A stretch of DNA of 54,422 nt from an uncultured Granulosicoccaceae bacterium. GTDB lineage: Bacteria > Pseudomonadota > Gammaproteobacteria > CALCKW01. The stretch is taken from assembly GCA_937965695.1 (NCBI GenBank), contig CALCKW010000051.1, positions 1-54,422 of the forward strand, given 5' to 3'. Within the stretch, counting starts at the first letter, position 1; every line of letters begins with the position of its first letter. The translations under genes were made by a program, and so were the position numbers. Below, in pieces: positions 36,801-45,356 of the stretch. A model generated the notes under the pieces. It did no database searches and was not told where the DNA came from. It was given only the letters and a program-made list of their open reading frames with translations.

Positions 36801-38855
36801 TTGCGCAAGGGTGACCCTGTTGTAGACTTTGATTGGCTGTTGGCTGCGCTGGACGGAAAGGCACCAGCACAGCAGACCGCGCCACTGGTACGTGCCGCGG
36901 AGATGTCTGCCGGTAGTGTCGACGTTGACCTCGATGGTTCTTCAGATGCGCTGGCTGGCGGTGCGATGATTAGACCGCTGGAAGCCATAAACAGTAATTT
37001 CGCTGAGGTTGATGCAACAGGCGGTGATTTACTGCGGGTTAACGCCAGCACGATGGGGCAATTGATACAGCGCGCAAGTGAAATTAATATTCTGCGTGCC
37101 ACGCTTGCTGATAGCCAAGTGGAAGTGCAAACACAGCTAAACGAGCTGAGTCAGACGATCAAACGAATGCGCGAACAGATGCGCACTTTGCACTATGCCG
37201 CGGAAACGGACCTTAAAGTCTCCAGTCCGGATATGGATGCTACCGGCTTTGATCCGCTAGAGATGGATCGCTATTCACGCTTGCAAGAGATCACCCGCGG
37301 TTTGAGTGAGAGTGTTGGCGACCTAGACGAATTGCAGAATGGCCTGCGACGTCAAATGCGCATAAATCGCGCCACGCTGGATGCGCAACAAAGTGCCGGC
37401 ACAGACCTACAAGAACAGCTGCTGAAAACACGGCTCGTTCGTTTTGATAGCCTGAAAAATCGTTTACAGCGCGTTGTGCGCCAGACAGCAAAATCCAATG
37501 ACAAGCAGGTTAAGCTGGTGCTGGAAGGTGGAGACGCACTACTTGATCGCGTCTTGTTGGGTAATCTGACTGCACCTATCGAGCATATTTTGCGCAACGC
37601 CATCGTCCACGGCATTGAACTGCCTCAGGAACGAACTGAAGCGGGTAAATTGGCGATGGGCAGCGTGATCGTTCGTGCGCAACAAGAAGGCGGTGATGTC
37701 AAACTGCGCATTGTCGATGACGGTGCAGGGCTGAACATCGAAAAAATCCGGGCGGTGGCTGAGGCAAAAGGCCTGTTGGAAAAGGGTCAACCTTGCGATG
37801 ATGATGAGCTGGCGCAGCTGCTTTTGGTCAGCGGGTTTAGCACAGCCGCTGAAGTGACGCAGGACGCTGGGCGTGGTGTTGGCCTTGACGTGGTCAACCG
37901 GGAGCTAAAATCTGCTGGAGGTGCTCTTTCTATTCAGAGCCAACGACAAGTCGGCACAATGTTCGAGTTGCGTTTGCCTCAATCACTGGCCATAGAACGT
38001 GTGCTGTTAGTGCGCGGTGGCAGCGACAACTTTGCTCTGCCGTTAAAAACGGTGGCAGCGGTACAACATGTCGCACCCGAAGTTGTGCGAAATGCATATA
38101 TAAATCCTTCGGCCAGCTTTAGTTACGACGGTCATAACTACCGAGTGCAGCACTTGGGAGAGATGCTCGGAGTCGGCGACTGGATACCAAACGCAGCGGA
38201 AGACACCGTGCCACTGGTATTGGTCGATACCGGAGAGCAGCGTGTTGCGTTGCACGTGGATGCGCTGGTCGGTCGACGTGAAATACCCGTACGGCCTGGC
38301 GGCGAACAGCTACGTACGATGCGAACGTTTAATGGCGCCAGTGTGCTAGCGGATGGCCAAGTAGTGCTGGTGCTGAATATTGCAGGCATGTTGCTGGAGC
38401 GCAGCGGTCGAGTGGCCAGTGTTGAAGTTGGAGATGGCACGCAAGTCTTGTCCGTTATCGACGAGAGCTTGCCCACTGTGATGGTGGTTGATGATTCAAT
38501 CACCATTCGCAAAGTCACCAGCAGAATGCTTGAGCGCAACGGCTATCGCGTTGTCACGGCTCGCGATGGGCTCGAAGCGTTAAACGCCTTGCGCAACCAC
38601 AATCCGGCGGTGATTCTGTTGGACTTGGAAATGCCGCGCATGGATGGTTTTGAACTGGCCGAGCGCCTACGCCAAAATGAAGAGACGCGTGAGATGCCGC
38701 TGATCGTCATTTCTTCGCGTACAGGGCACAAACACCGTGAGCGTGCCCGCAGCTTGGGAGTGAGCGAGTTTTTTGGTAAGCCCTACCAAGAACAAAAATT
38801 ACTGCAATCATTGGCGTCCATCGTTGACGAAAAAACCGTAGGCGCAGACGCATGA
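33858..38855 (+). CDS. chpA: hybrid chemosensory histidine kinase ChpA
   Basis: ChpA is the CheA-type kinase of the twitching pathway. The ~1665-residue protein has three Hpt domains with phosphorylatable histidines at about 635 (HTLKGSG), 789 (HTLNGSA) and 925 (HTLKGSA), a dimerisation region, a CheA ATPase domain (His1251 in NAIVHG; GRGVGLDVV), a CheW domain, and a C-terminal receiver with Asp1589. The first ~600 residues look like degenerate Hpt-like repeats without the histidine motif. Pseudomonas ChpA is much longer (about 2,470 residues, eight phosphotransfer domains). I favour a TTG start at 33858 with GAGG eight bases upstream, overlapping pilJ; ATG codons at 33825/33828 are alternatives. 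Confidence 0.93.
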   Translation: MKAKELQNRPQPLRSVLRELMALLSALDGRIAEFADGGADPHQLATVLPELIQARDVFTLVELAGPQLLTEEMAKIVEALIEEQIEQRDEALEALMAATVELPNYLQRVEAGAPDVPMLLLPLVNDLKAARGAQLLSEAAMLLPDMRLPRDTGDRTVPNGRLEATVKVVRQRYMRALLALLRGQEQDKAITVLAWSFKELRGASSLRSTRMFWLIGRGLIDGLRAGTLQPSPAIKSILGQLDRCMKAAAKHGEVELSRAIPTSLLKNMLFYCGRAGDASDVLKLIRQRYQLDALVVSEASIADAKQRHSVPTPALVSAARESIDTELSKIKDAIEAFVHNERAIKDDLLPLHLTASRLCDSLTVLGLSQSRNLLEKQVPLLQVIGDLNRRAAVPRLHQLAQVLLETERSIDVELDALQHHGDDLDASQEIDVEQSSLATLPREEWREMVNTVCSEMLHLSARFRDAFLLYIGPQTANAGLHAVLPQFRDAVGIVTVLPLPSARDILARLADVTERRYLNASIKPGTDEQRYIADTVASFELYLESLKNGELGGKAYLRVCFDALQQLEHLPVGTHSGLAEVADQTAEHAAINDELLETFIDEAQEVTGDIEENIQLWRDGENSNEALQSLRRSFHTLKGSGRFVGAHQIGELGWSIENLLNHKISQEDFGPDPQTLALLREALAALPTMVSSLVEPQLEQTGAHAVIEKANRISASSTPVASASFMEASIEAAGDLTGDLPRFQRDAVLRDIFVRECRSHLKAVQKHLADRTDSAGGLMPDETVTHLLHTLNGSARTAQAGAVAVLVSPMESLLAHYRESHRNVPAIEMALIHRSLASIDTSLKLIERGDVGDENAERLVRELRGILGQLDREREQNRGPINDELRDVFLEEAGDLLQTAERALTHWRDEPSSDEPQERFKRVLHTLKGSARMSGYQTLADVSHALESAIARAAQVSNKFSDNELGRYQEALDALNMCLDGLRKGDPVVDFDWLLAALDGKAPAQQTAPLVRAAEMSAGSVDVDLDGSSDALAGGAMIRPLEAINSNFAEVDATGGDLLRVNASTMGQLIQRASEINILRATLADSQVEVQTQLNELSQTIKRMREQMRTLHYAAETDLKVSSPDMDATGFDPLEMDRYSRLQEITRGLSESVGDLDELQNGLRRQMRINRATLDAQQSAGTDLQEQLLKTRLVRFDSLKNRLQRVVRQTAKSNDKQVKLVLEGGDALLDRVLLGNLTAPIEHILRNAIVHGIELPQERTEAGKLAMGSVIVRAQQEGGDVKLRIVDDGAGLNIEKIRAVAEAKGLLEKGQPCDDDELAQLLLVSGFSTAAEVTQDAGRGVGLDVVNRELKSAGGALSIQSQRQVGTMFELRLPQSLAIERVLLVRGGSDNFALPLKTVAAVQHVAPEVVRNAYINPSASFSYDGHNYRVQHLGEMLGVGDWIPNAAEDTVPLVLVDTGEQRVALHVDALVGRREIPVRPGGEQLRTMRTFNGASVLADGQVVLVLNIAGMLLERSGRVASVEVGDGTQVLSVIDESLPTVMVVDDSITIRKVTSRMLERNGYRVVTARDGLEALNALRNHNPAVILLDLEMPRMDGFELAERLRQNEETREMPLIVISSRTGHKHRERARSLGVSEFFGKPYQEQKLLQSLASIVDEKTVGADA

Positions 38856-39319
38856 GCGATGCAAACGCCATCCGCAGTCTAATATTGCCCCTACAAACAG
38901 GGGTCTTAGTCGTTCCCGCCTCTACCGTCGAGGAAGTCCTGTTTGCAGAACCGCTTGATCTGCCACCGCCCGCTGCCCCTGAGTGGCTGATGGGAGAGGT
39001 ACAGCTGCGCCAACAGCCCATCCCATTGATTTCCTTTGAAACCTTGATCGGCGGTGAACCCGTGGTGACACCAGCCACTGTACACGCGGTTGTTTTAAAA
39101 AACCTCGAAGCAGATGCTGAGCCTTCCCTCTACGCCATTCATCTTGCACGCGCCCCACGGGTTGAAGAGCTAGACACCAGCACATTGCAGTTAGCCGACG
39201 ATGGTCGTTCCGAAAGCGTGTTTATAGCGTGCCGGATTGTCGTTGATGGCGAAGAGGGTGGGCTACCTGCGCTGGATGCCATTGTGCAGACGTTGCAGGA
39301 ATCCTTAGTCGGAATTTAG
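38852..39319 (+). CDS. chpC: CheW-like protein ChpC
   Basis: The 155-residue product is a short CheW-domain protein (LQTGVLVVPASTVEEVL, then WLMGEVQLRQQPIPLISFE), overlapping the chpA stop by four bases. In Pseudomonas ChpC is an alternative coupling protein that follows chpA and chpB. Here it comes directly after chpA, with no chpB between. It ends the operon. Confidence 0.88.
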   Translation: MSDANAIRSLILPLQTGVLVVPASTVEEVLFAEPLDLPPPAAPEWLMGEVQLRQQPIPLISFETLIGGEPVVTPATVHAVVLKNLEADAEPSLYAIHLARAPRVEELDTSTLQLADDGRSESVFIACRIVVDGEEGGLPALDAIVQTLQESLVGI

Positions 39320-39472
39320 GCATCTCGGGTGATCGCTTAGCCAGTGATTCTCTGGCATACAGATCGAGGCATAGCCTGGGGTCGGATGTGGCACTAAATT
39401 CGTCGCAAAGTAGCGAGTATGTTGTTGTCGCTGGGATTAATGTCGGGTAATCAGCCCTTCGGAGATCGATTC

Positions 39473-40822
39473 GTGACAAACGATGCCCATTCAATTGCTA
39501 GTCCAAAGATTGATCCCTCAAAACGGGCCGTTTCTAAAGATGGCCTAGGTTTGCGTCCAGACGGTAGTCCCGATGATCCTGATCGCGTAGAGATCGGCCC
39601 CACCGAGTTGGCTTTTGCAGAGTGGGCGGCGGCTGGTATAACGTCGCCTAACCTCGATAGAATGCGCCAGACGCGCTTAGACCGAACCGTTGCTGAGTTG
39701 AATAAACGTGATCTCGCGGGTGTGCTGCTTTTTGATCCGTTAAACATTCGCTACGCCAGTGATACCAGCAACATGCAACTCTGGGTTGCTCACAATCCTG
39801 CACGTGCGTTGCTCGTTTGTGCCGACGGGCATATGGCACTCTGGGATTTTCATGGCTGTGATCATCTCAGTGGGTATTTGCCCTTGGTCAAGGAGGTCCG
39901 TCATGGCGCTGGCTTTTTCTATTTTCTGGCAGGTGATCAAGAAGAAAAATTGGCACATGATTTTGCCGCTGATTTTGACAGTGTGCTGCGAGCGCATGCG
40001 GGTGACAACCGACGCATAGCCATAGACAAAATAGAAGTTGAAGGGTTGCGCGCACTGGATGCACTTGGCTTGCAGATTCAAAGCGGGCAAGAAGTGATGG
40101 AGCACGCACGCTCTATAAAAAGTGAAGACGAGATAAACGCCATGCGCTGTGCCATGGACACTTGTCAGCGCGGTATGATGGCCATGCACGACGCGGCCAA
40201 ACCCGGCATTGCCGAAGTTGAGCTCTGGGCACTGTTGCACCACGAGAACATAAAACGCGGCGGCGAGTGGATAGAGACGCGGATTTTATCTTCGGGCCCA
40301 CGCACCAATCCGTGGATGCAAGAAGCAGGGCCCCGTGTTTTGCAAAGCGGTGAATTACTCGCCTACGACACAGATCTAGTGGGTCCGTACGGCATGTGCG
40401 CCGATTTATCGCGTACGGTTTATGTGGGGGACGAAGAGCCCAGTGATGAACAAAAGCACATCTACCAGGCTGCCTACGATCATATTCAATACAATATGCA
40501 ACTGCTGGCCCCAGGTGTTAGTTTCAGAGAGCTAACAGAGCGAGGGCAAAAGCTTCCCGAAGAGTTTGTGCAGCAACGCTACGGTGTGATGATGCACGGT
40601 GTTGGTCTGTGTGATGAGTGGCCTGCTATCTTGTATCCGCAAGATTTCATTGACGGTGCATTCGAGCACGTACTGCAACCTGGCATGGTGCTTTGCGTTG
40701 AAGCATATATGGGTGCAGTTGGAGGTCGTGAAGGGGTCAAGCTTGAAGACCAAGTATTGATCACTGAAACGGGTTTTGAAAACCTAACGACTATTCCCTT
40801 CGAACAACGTTTGCTGTCTTGA
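39473..40822 (+). CDS. dddP: DMSP lyase DddP (M24 peptidase fold)
   Basis: DddP cleaves dimethylsulfoniopropionate to dimethylsulfide and acrylate; it has an M24 metallopeptidase fold without peptidase activity. The 449-residue protein contains IEIGPTELAFAEWAAAG-like and LLFDPLNIRYASDTSNMQLW segments that match roseobacter DddP. The metal ligands are all present at a constant +4 offset from the structurally studied Ruegeria enzyme: Asp299, Asp301, Asp311, His375, Glu410, Glu425, and the catalytic Asp381 (HGVGLCDEWP). I start at the GTG at 39473 (GGAG at eight bases), which gives the family length; an ATG at 39419 would add 18 residues. A plain Xaa-Pro peptidase is the alternative but fits less well. 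Confidence 0.93.
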   Translation: MTNDAHSIASPKIDPSKRAVSKDGLGLRPDGSPDDPDRVEIGPTELAFAEWAAAGITSPNLDRMRQTRLDRTVAELNKRDLAGVLLFDPLNIRYASDTSNMQLWVAHNPARALLVCADGHMALWDFHGCDHLSGYLPLVKEVRHGAGFFYFLAGDQEEKLAHDFAADFDSVLRAHAGDNRRIAIDKIEVEGLRALDALGLQIQSGQEVMEHARSIKSEDEINAMRCAMDTCQRGMMAMHDAAKPGIAEVELWALLHHENIKRGGEWIETRILSSGPRTNPWMQEAGPRVLQSGELLAYDTDLVGPYGMCADLSRTVYVGDEEPSDEQKHIYQAAYDHIQYNMQLLAPGVSFRELTERGQKLPEEFVQQRYGVMMHGVGLCDEWPAILYPQDFIDGAFEHVLQPGMVLCVEAYMGAVGGREGVKLEDQVLITETGFENLTTIPFEQRLLS

Positions 40823-40840
40823 ACCTGTCGGGTGTAAATT

Positions 40841-40962
40841 GTTCGGGACGCGTAGTTCGGGACGCGTAGTCCGGAGCACTTTGCTCGTGATGTACGTCCC
40901 CTCGTGTCATTGCCCTTAGAAATACAGCTCGCTATATATCCCCAACTGGCCTGCGCGGCCAG
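40841..40962. repeat. structured intergenic repeats between dddP and P450 gene
   Basis: GTTCGGGACGCGTA occurs twice in tandem (40841-40854 and 40855-40868), followed by a degraded third start. The second copy's GGGACG can pair with CGTCCC at 40895-40900 around a small GAGCA/TGCTC hairpin. A separate hairpin, CTGGCC-TGCGC-GGCCAG, lies at 40946-40962. There is no T run, so it is not a standard terminator; it may be a regulatory leader or a decayed mobile repeat. Confidence 0.6.
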
Positions 40963-41029
40963 ACAGAACACGGGGATGGAGTAAACAGCGCTTAAACACC
41001 GCACATTCCCGATGTGATAGATTGTTCAT

Positions 41030-42190
41030 ATGCGTAAAACACCTTCCTTCGACATCGACCCAACAGCCTTCTGGCACGACCCGTATCCAGTGCTTGCTCA
41101 TTTGCGCAGAGAGCACCCTCTAGTCTTTGTGCCGCAGCTCGACGCTTGGTTGATGACTCGTCGCGATGACATCTTCGTCAATGAAAAGAAAATCGATATC
41201 TTTAGCTCTTATCAACCTGATGGTTTGATGAGTAAGCTGATGGGCGAAAATATGATGCGCAAAGACGGTGACGCGCATCGTGCAGAACGCGACGCTGTTT
41301 TCCCCGCTGTCTCACCCACAACGGTAAAGCGCATTTGGACCTCTGGTTTTGAAGCCTGCACCGAGGCGGTGCTCGATGAACTTTCTGCGGACAGTACTGC
41401 AGATCTGGTCGCCGACTATGCTATGCGGGTCTCTGCCGAGGGCCTGAAGCTCGTTACAGGTCTCAGCAATATGCACTACGCCGAGATGAACCGAACCAGC
41501 CAAGGGATGATCGACGGTTGTGCCAATTACTCAGCAGACCCTGATGTTGAAGCCTATTGCCTAGATTGTGTCACCAGTATTGATCGTCACATTGACGAGC
41601 GTGCGGAAGAATTACGTCGGCACCCAGACCACTCAATGCTTTCGGTGCAGATGCAAGCGGGATTGAGCGACGAACAATGTAAAGCCAATATTCGACTTGC
41701 CATATCTGGTGGACAAAATGAGCCTCGTGATGCGATTGCAGGCACCGCCTGGGCGCTACTCAGTCACCCCGATCAACTGGCGCTTGTACGAGAGGGCCAA
41801 CAGAGCTGGCTAAAAACTTTCGAAGAGTACGCTCGCTGGCAGTCACCGATAGGAATGTCTCCACGTCGAGTCGCTAAACTTACCAAGTTGCATGGAGTTG
41901 GCTTATCCACTGACGAACGTGTTTTTTTGATGTTTGGCTCGGCGAACAGAGACGAGTCAGTCTTTGAGAATGCCGATAATTACGATATTAATCGAGACGT
42001 CCGTAAGGCAATCTCCTTTGGGGCGGGACCGCATTTTTGTGCCGGTGCATGGGTTTCGCGCGCTTTGATTGCGGGCGTTGCGCTGCCAAAATTGTTTGAG
42101 CGCTTCCCAAAAATCCGCCTAAATGGCGACGTTAAAATAGGCGGATGGGCGTTTAGAGGGCCGCTTGCAGTCAATGTTCGGTGGGATTAA
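41030..42190 (+). CDS. cytochrome P450
   Basis: A 386-residue soluble bacterial P450 with the haem ligand Cys337 in FGAGPHFCAG, the K-helix ExxR (Glu266-Arg269) and an I-helix motif reading ISGGQNEPRD (~225-234). The usual I-helix threonine of the acid-alcohol pair is replaced: Asn230-Glu231 stand where Asp/Glu-Thr is normal. The substrate is unknown. It lies about 200 bases after dddP on the same strand, but the gap holds repeats, so co-transcription is uncertain. No ferredoxin or reductase gene is next to it. Confidence 0.92.
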   Translation: MRKTPSFDIDPTAFWHDPYPVLAHLRREHPLVFVPQLDAWLMTRRDDIFVNEKKIDIFSSYQPDGLMSKLMGENMMRKDGDAHRAERDAVFPAVSPTTVKRIWTSGFEACTEAVLDELSADSTADLVADYAMRVSAEGLKLVTGLSNMHYAEMNRTSQGMIDGCANYSADPDVEAYCLDCVTSIDRHIDERAEELRRHPDHSMLSVQMQAGLSDEQCKANIRLAISGGQNEPRDAIAGTAWALLSHPDQLALVREGQQSWLKTFEEYARWQSPIGMSPRRVAKLTKLHGVGLSTDERVFLMFGSANRDESVFENADNYDINRDVRKAISFGAGPHFCAGAWVSRALIAGVALPKLFERFPKIRLNGDVKIGGWAFRGPLAVNVRWD

Positions 42191-42244
42191 GTGCTTGCCC
42201 AGAACACTGGATTAACAGCTGCCTAAGCTATTTTTGATTCGAAC

Positions 42245-43204
42245 CTACGCTGCAGCTCGTTGCAATAGCCACACAACAACACTAATAGTCAAAAAAGAAA
42301 TAACGGTGGTTGGCAGCATAGCCGCGGCGCAAAATGCCCCCTTGCCGTACTGCTCACCAAGTACCGCGTAAATGCCAAACATAGGCGCGCAAGCGAAAAC
42401 CACAGCCACCTGAGCAAACAGTGGGTCCATGCCGGGCACTATCGAGAAAATAGCAAAAACTGCCAAGGGGTGAAGCACTAATTTGCCAAAAGCGACTGCG
42501 CTGAGGTCTGGCAATAAGCCACCAACACGCATCCCCACCAGCATGCCACCGATGGCGAACAACGCAGCACCAGTGACGGTGTTCGCGAGTAGCGTCATCA
42601 CTGAATCTACAACGGGTGGTAATGGCAGGTTTAACAAAGACGCAGCCATCCCCAAAATGATCGCCACAAAAATAGGGGTTCGTGCAATAGAGGGTAAAAT
42701 GTGACGAAGCGATCCCATAAAGTTTGAAGACTGTTTACTGCCGCTGCTGGCCAGGCCAAGAGCAAGCGGCATCATCAACAAATTTTCCACCATCAGCGTC
42801 AGTGCAAAGGGCACCAGAACTATCTCACCAAATAGTGCAGTACTGAGCGGGAAACCCACCATGATGCTATTGGAAAAACTCCCACCCATGCCGTAAAAAG
42901 CCGCACTGCTGACATCTTGGTTGCGCAACGTTCGCGCGTAGAAATAGACGACAAAAAAAGCGACCAATGAGCCCAAGCTGTACGCCAAAAGGTAGGGGCC
43001 GTTTAGGATGTCTGTTAAATCACGCTCGGCCAGTGCTTTAAAAATAAGGACTGGCACCGCCACGCGCGCAACAAAAGCGCTGATGCCAGTGATACCTGTC
43101 TGGGGAAAGTACTTAAATCTAACCGCTAGATAGCCAATCGCGATGAGACAGAAAATAGGTGCGGTCAGGCTCAGTGTGGCAAGTAGGTCAGTGGCGGGGT
43201 TCAT
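42245..43204 (-). CDS. AEC family (auxin efflux carrier-like) transporter
   Basis: A 319-residue integral membrane protein with ten predicted helices in two five-helix halves. Features of the AEC family include the N-terminal LSLTAPIFCLIAIGYLAVR and the repeat-1 segment VARVAVPVLIFKALAE. Characterised bacterial members move organic acids such as malate. The gene is convergent with the P450 gene and has a free upstream region of 365 bases. The substrate cannot be read from sequence. Confidence 0.9.
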   Translation of the reverse strand: MNPATDLLATLSLTAPIFCLIAIGYLAVRFKYFPQTGITGISAFVARVAVPVLIFKALAERDLTDILNGPYLLAYSLGSLVAFFVVYFYARTLRNQDVSSAAFYGMGGSFSNSIMVGFPLSTALFGEIVLVPFALTLMVENLLMMPLALGLASSGSKQSSNFMGSLRHILPSIARTPIFVAIILGMAASLLNLPLPPVVDSVMTLLANTVTGAALFAIGGMLVGMRVGGLLPDLSAVAFGKLVLHPLAVFAIFSIVPGMDPLFAQVAVVFACAPMFGIYAVLGEQYGKGAFCAAAMLPTTVISFLTISVVVWLLQRAAA

Positions 43205-43569
43205 AACTTGAACACATGGCGATGAAAATTTATTGTATCAAAATTGTTTTTTAGTGTGCTTGACGATTGGCGTATTTTATCCTTTTTAAGCTGGCTACAG
43301 CTCGACGTCAAATAACAAGAATCTAAGGGTTGTCACAGACAAGCGGGTGTCACAGACACTGGGGCGTGCCACAGGTGCGTCAAAGTTGCTCTTTTGCGTA
43401 AAACGAATGATATTTGAGCATTGGACCGTGATGATACAAGTTTGGTTTAGCGCTTTCAGTCCATACAACCTGGGGCACCCCTGAACAGGCCATGCTCGCG
43501 TCGACGTCTTTGACCGGATATAAGTCTGAGTAATCCTAAGTTGGTTTCTTAAACCTGCCAGTGAGTATT
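43205..43569. other. intergenic region between transporter and LysR regulator
   Basis: 365 bases without a recognisable gene. It holds the promoter side of the AEC transporter. An 11-base direct repeat TGTCACAGACA occurs at 43331-43341 and 43348-43358, 17 bases apart, with a partial third copy (TGCCACAG) at 43367-43374. Spacing between one and two helical turns makes it a possible operator, but this is only a suggestion. Confidence 0.45.
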
Positions 43570-44442
43570 TTAGGATTTAAAGACACTTTTTAACCAATCA
43601 AGTGTCGCTCTAACGCGCGCTAGATGTAGGCGGTCTGCTCGGCACATCACCCAGACTTCGCGCTGAAGATGGCGCAGACTACTTTCGCAATCAACTCTTT
43701 TGAGTCGCTTGTCTGCGTCGCCGATCAAACAGGGGATAACTGATTGCCCCAATCCCTGCGCAATAGCTTCAACAGCACCGTCTAAATCCAAGACTTTAAG
43801 CGGGCTCCGGCTGTGGTTGTTCTGTAAAATCTCCGCTTCAATCCACTGAACGTGGGCGAGATGTTGCAGTTGGCTGGAATACCCTATCCAAGCACCAGTA
43901 CTGAGCGACGCTTTTTTTGTCTTGCTAGAGGCGTAGACCGCGTGGCTCATCAATCCGATACGTCGTACTTTAAATTGGTGGCCACCTTGTTCGGGGCGGC
44001 CCAATCGTAAGGCTATGTCTATATCGTGCTTGTCGATATCTAAGTTGTTGTTGTCGGGTAAAAGTTGCACATTGATTTTTGGGTAATCGTTGCAAAAGTC
44101 TCTAAGCCTTGGCATCAGCAGTCGATTACACACGGCGGGTGTACCCGTGATTGATATCTCGCCAGCGACTTGTTGCGTGGCATCCGCCGCTCGCTCTTGC
44201 AGGTTTCGCATTGCCTCCTGCGTGTGCAATGCTATCTGCAATAACTGCAGGCCGTTGTCCGTGAGCGTGTGGCTAACACGGTTTTTCCGAGCCACAACTT
44301 GGCCCATCTTGAGCTCAAGCGCGGCTAAACGTCTTGCAACCGTTGTGCTGTTCACACCCAGTAGTCGGGCGGCCGCGCTAAACGACTCGCTGCGATGTAA
44401 AGCGATGATGTACCTGAGGTCATCCCAATTAGTATTCTGCAT
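43570..44442 (-). CDS. LysR family transcriptional regulator
   Basis: The 290-residue product has an N-terminal winged helix-turn-helix (residues ~5-62, with SFSAAARLLGVNSTTVARRLAALE) and a periplasmic-binding-like effector domain from ~88 on. I start at the ATG at 44442 (MQNTNWDDLRYIIAL), which puts the helix-turn-helix at the usual place. It is divergent from the TauE-type exporter gene over 114 bases, a common arrangement for a LysR regulator and its target. The effector is unknown. Confidence 0.92.
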   Translation of the reverse strand: MQNTNWDDLRYIIALHRSESFSAAARLLGVNSTTVARRLAALELKMGQVVARKNRVSHTLTDNGLQLLQIALHTQEAMRNLQERAADATQQVAGEISITGTPAVCNRLLMPRLRDFCNDYPKINVQLLPDNNNLDIDKHDIDIALRLGRPEQGGHQFKVRRIGLMSHAVYASSKTKKASLSTGAWIGYSSQLQHLAHVQWIEAEILQNNHSRSPLKVLDLDGAVEAIAQGLGQSVIPCLIGDADKRLKRVDCESSLRHLQREVWVMCRADRLHLARVRATLDWLKSVFKS

Positions 44443-44556
44443 TTGTGCAGAATAGACCGGCATAATTGCTGAGGCAAGCTGCATCATTGCAAGGTTAGAA
44501 TGCCCTTATCTTAAAACTATTAGAGTGTTTGTCACTTGTTAGCATCAATATTAGAA

Positions 44557-45297
44557 ATGGTCACTTTATCTTCTAAAGAAGTGATGCTCCTGTCTCTGGC
44601 GGCATTTGCGGCGGGATTGATACGTGGCTTCGCGGGCTTTGGTTTGTCTGCGGTAGTGATGGCGAGTGCGGCGACCTTTGTGCCGCCCGTTTCGCTGATT
44701 CCGGTGTGCTTTCTGTTGGAAGCAATGGCAAGCATGGTGATGTTTAGAGGGGGTCTCAAAGACGCGGATATGCGCATCGTTTGGGGTTTAGCCATTGGCT
44801 CAATCGTTGGCTCACCTGTCGGGTTTTACGCCACAACCAGTATCGACCCCGACACCTCAAAAGTAGTTGCGCTGACATTGGTGACGAGCTTATCTATTTT
44901 GCAACTGCTCAAATTCAGATCGAAATTTCTGGCAACAAACAGTGGTTTATATGTCAGTGGCCTCTTGGCCGGGGTAGCTACCGGGTTGGCATCGATTGGG
45001 GGTATGGTGGTCGCACTGTATGTGCTGAGTACTGATGCAGAACCAAAACGCATGCGTGCATCATTGGTCATGTTTTTGTTTGTTGGCATGTTCAGCTCTA
45101 CGGTATATTTGCTCTCTTACCAAATGCTGACGCCAACGGCGCTTTATCGCGCCCTGTTATTTGCACCCCCATTATTTTTGGGATTGCTGATGGGTACCAC
45201 ACTGTTTAGGCCCAACTTACAGCACCTCTACAAAAGGGTCTGTTTGGCATTTTTGATCGGGCTTTGTCTCATTGGGTTGGGGCGACAGTTGTTGTAG
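44557..45297 (+). CDS. TauE/SafE family sulfite/sulfoacetate-type exporter
   Basis: A membrane protein of 246 residues with seven to eight helices; the N-terminal AAGLIRGFAGFGLSAVVM is the TauE/SafE signature and a second copy (LLAGVATGLASIGGMVVALY) follows near residue 140. Characterised members export sulfite or organosulfur anions, but the family is broad. A TTG at 44536 is an alternative start. Divergent pairing with the LysR gene suggests regulation by it. Confidence 0.9.
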   Translation: MVTLSSKEVMLLSLAAFAAGLIRGFAGFGLSAVVMASAATFVPPVSLIPVCFLLEAMASMVMFRGGLKDADMRIVWGLAIGSIVGSPVGFYATTSIDPDTSKVVALTLVTSLSILQLLKFRSKFLATNSGLYVSGLLAGVATGLASIGGMVVALYVLSTDAEPKRMRASLVMFLFVGMFSSTVYLLSYQMLTPTALYRALLFAPPLFLGLLMGTTLFRPNLQHLYKRVCLAFLIGLCLIGLGRQLL

Positions 45298-45356
45298 TTT
45301 ATGTCTGGCATTGCCAATTAAAGTGGATCAAGGCTAAAGCGGATCAAAGCCGCCGA

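Noticed and set aside
39222..39494. Minus-strand open frame over the chpC/dddP gap
   Set aside because: Overlaps both neighbouring genes and has no recognisable domain.
39473..40822. dddP product as an ordinary Xaa-Pro dipeptidase
   Set aside because: The long DddP-specific segments at the N-terminus and the catalytic Asp381 position match DMSP lyase better than peptidases.
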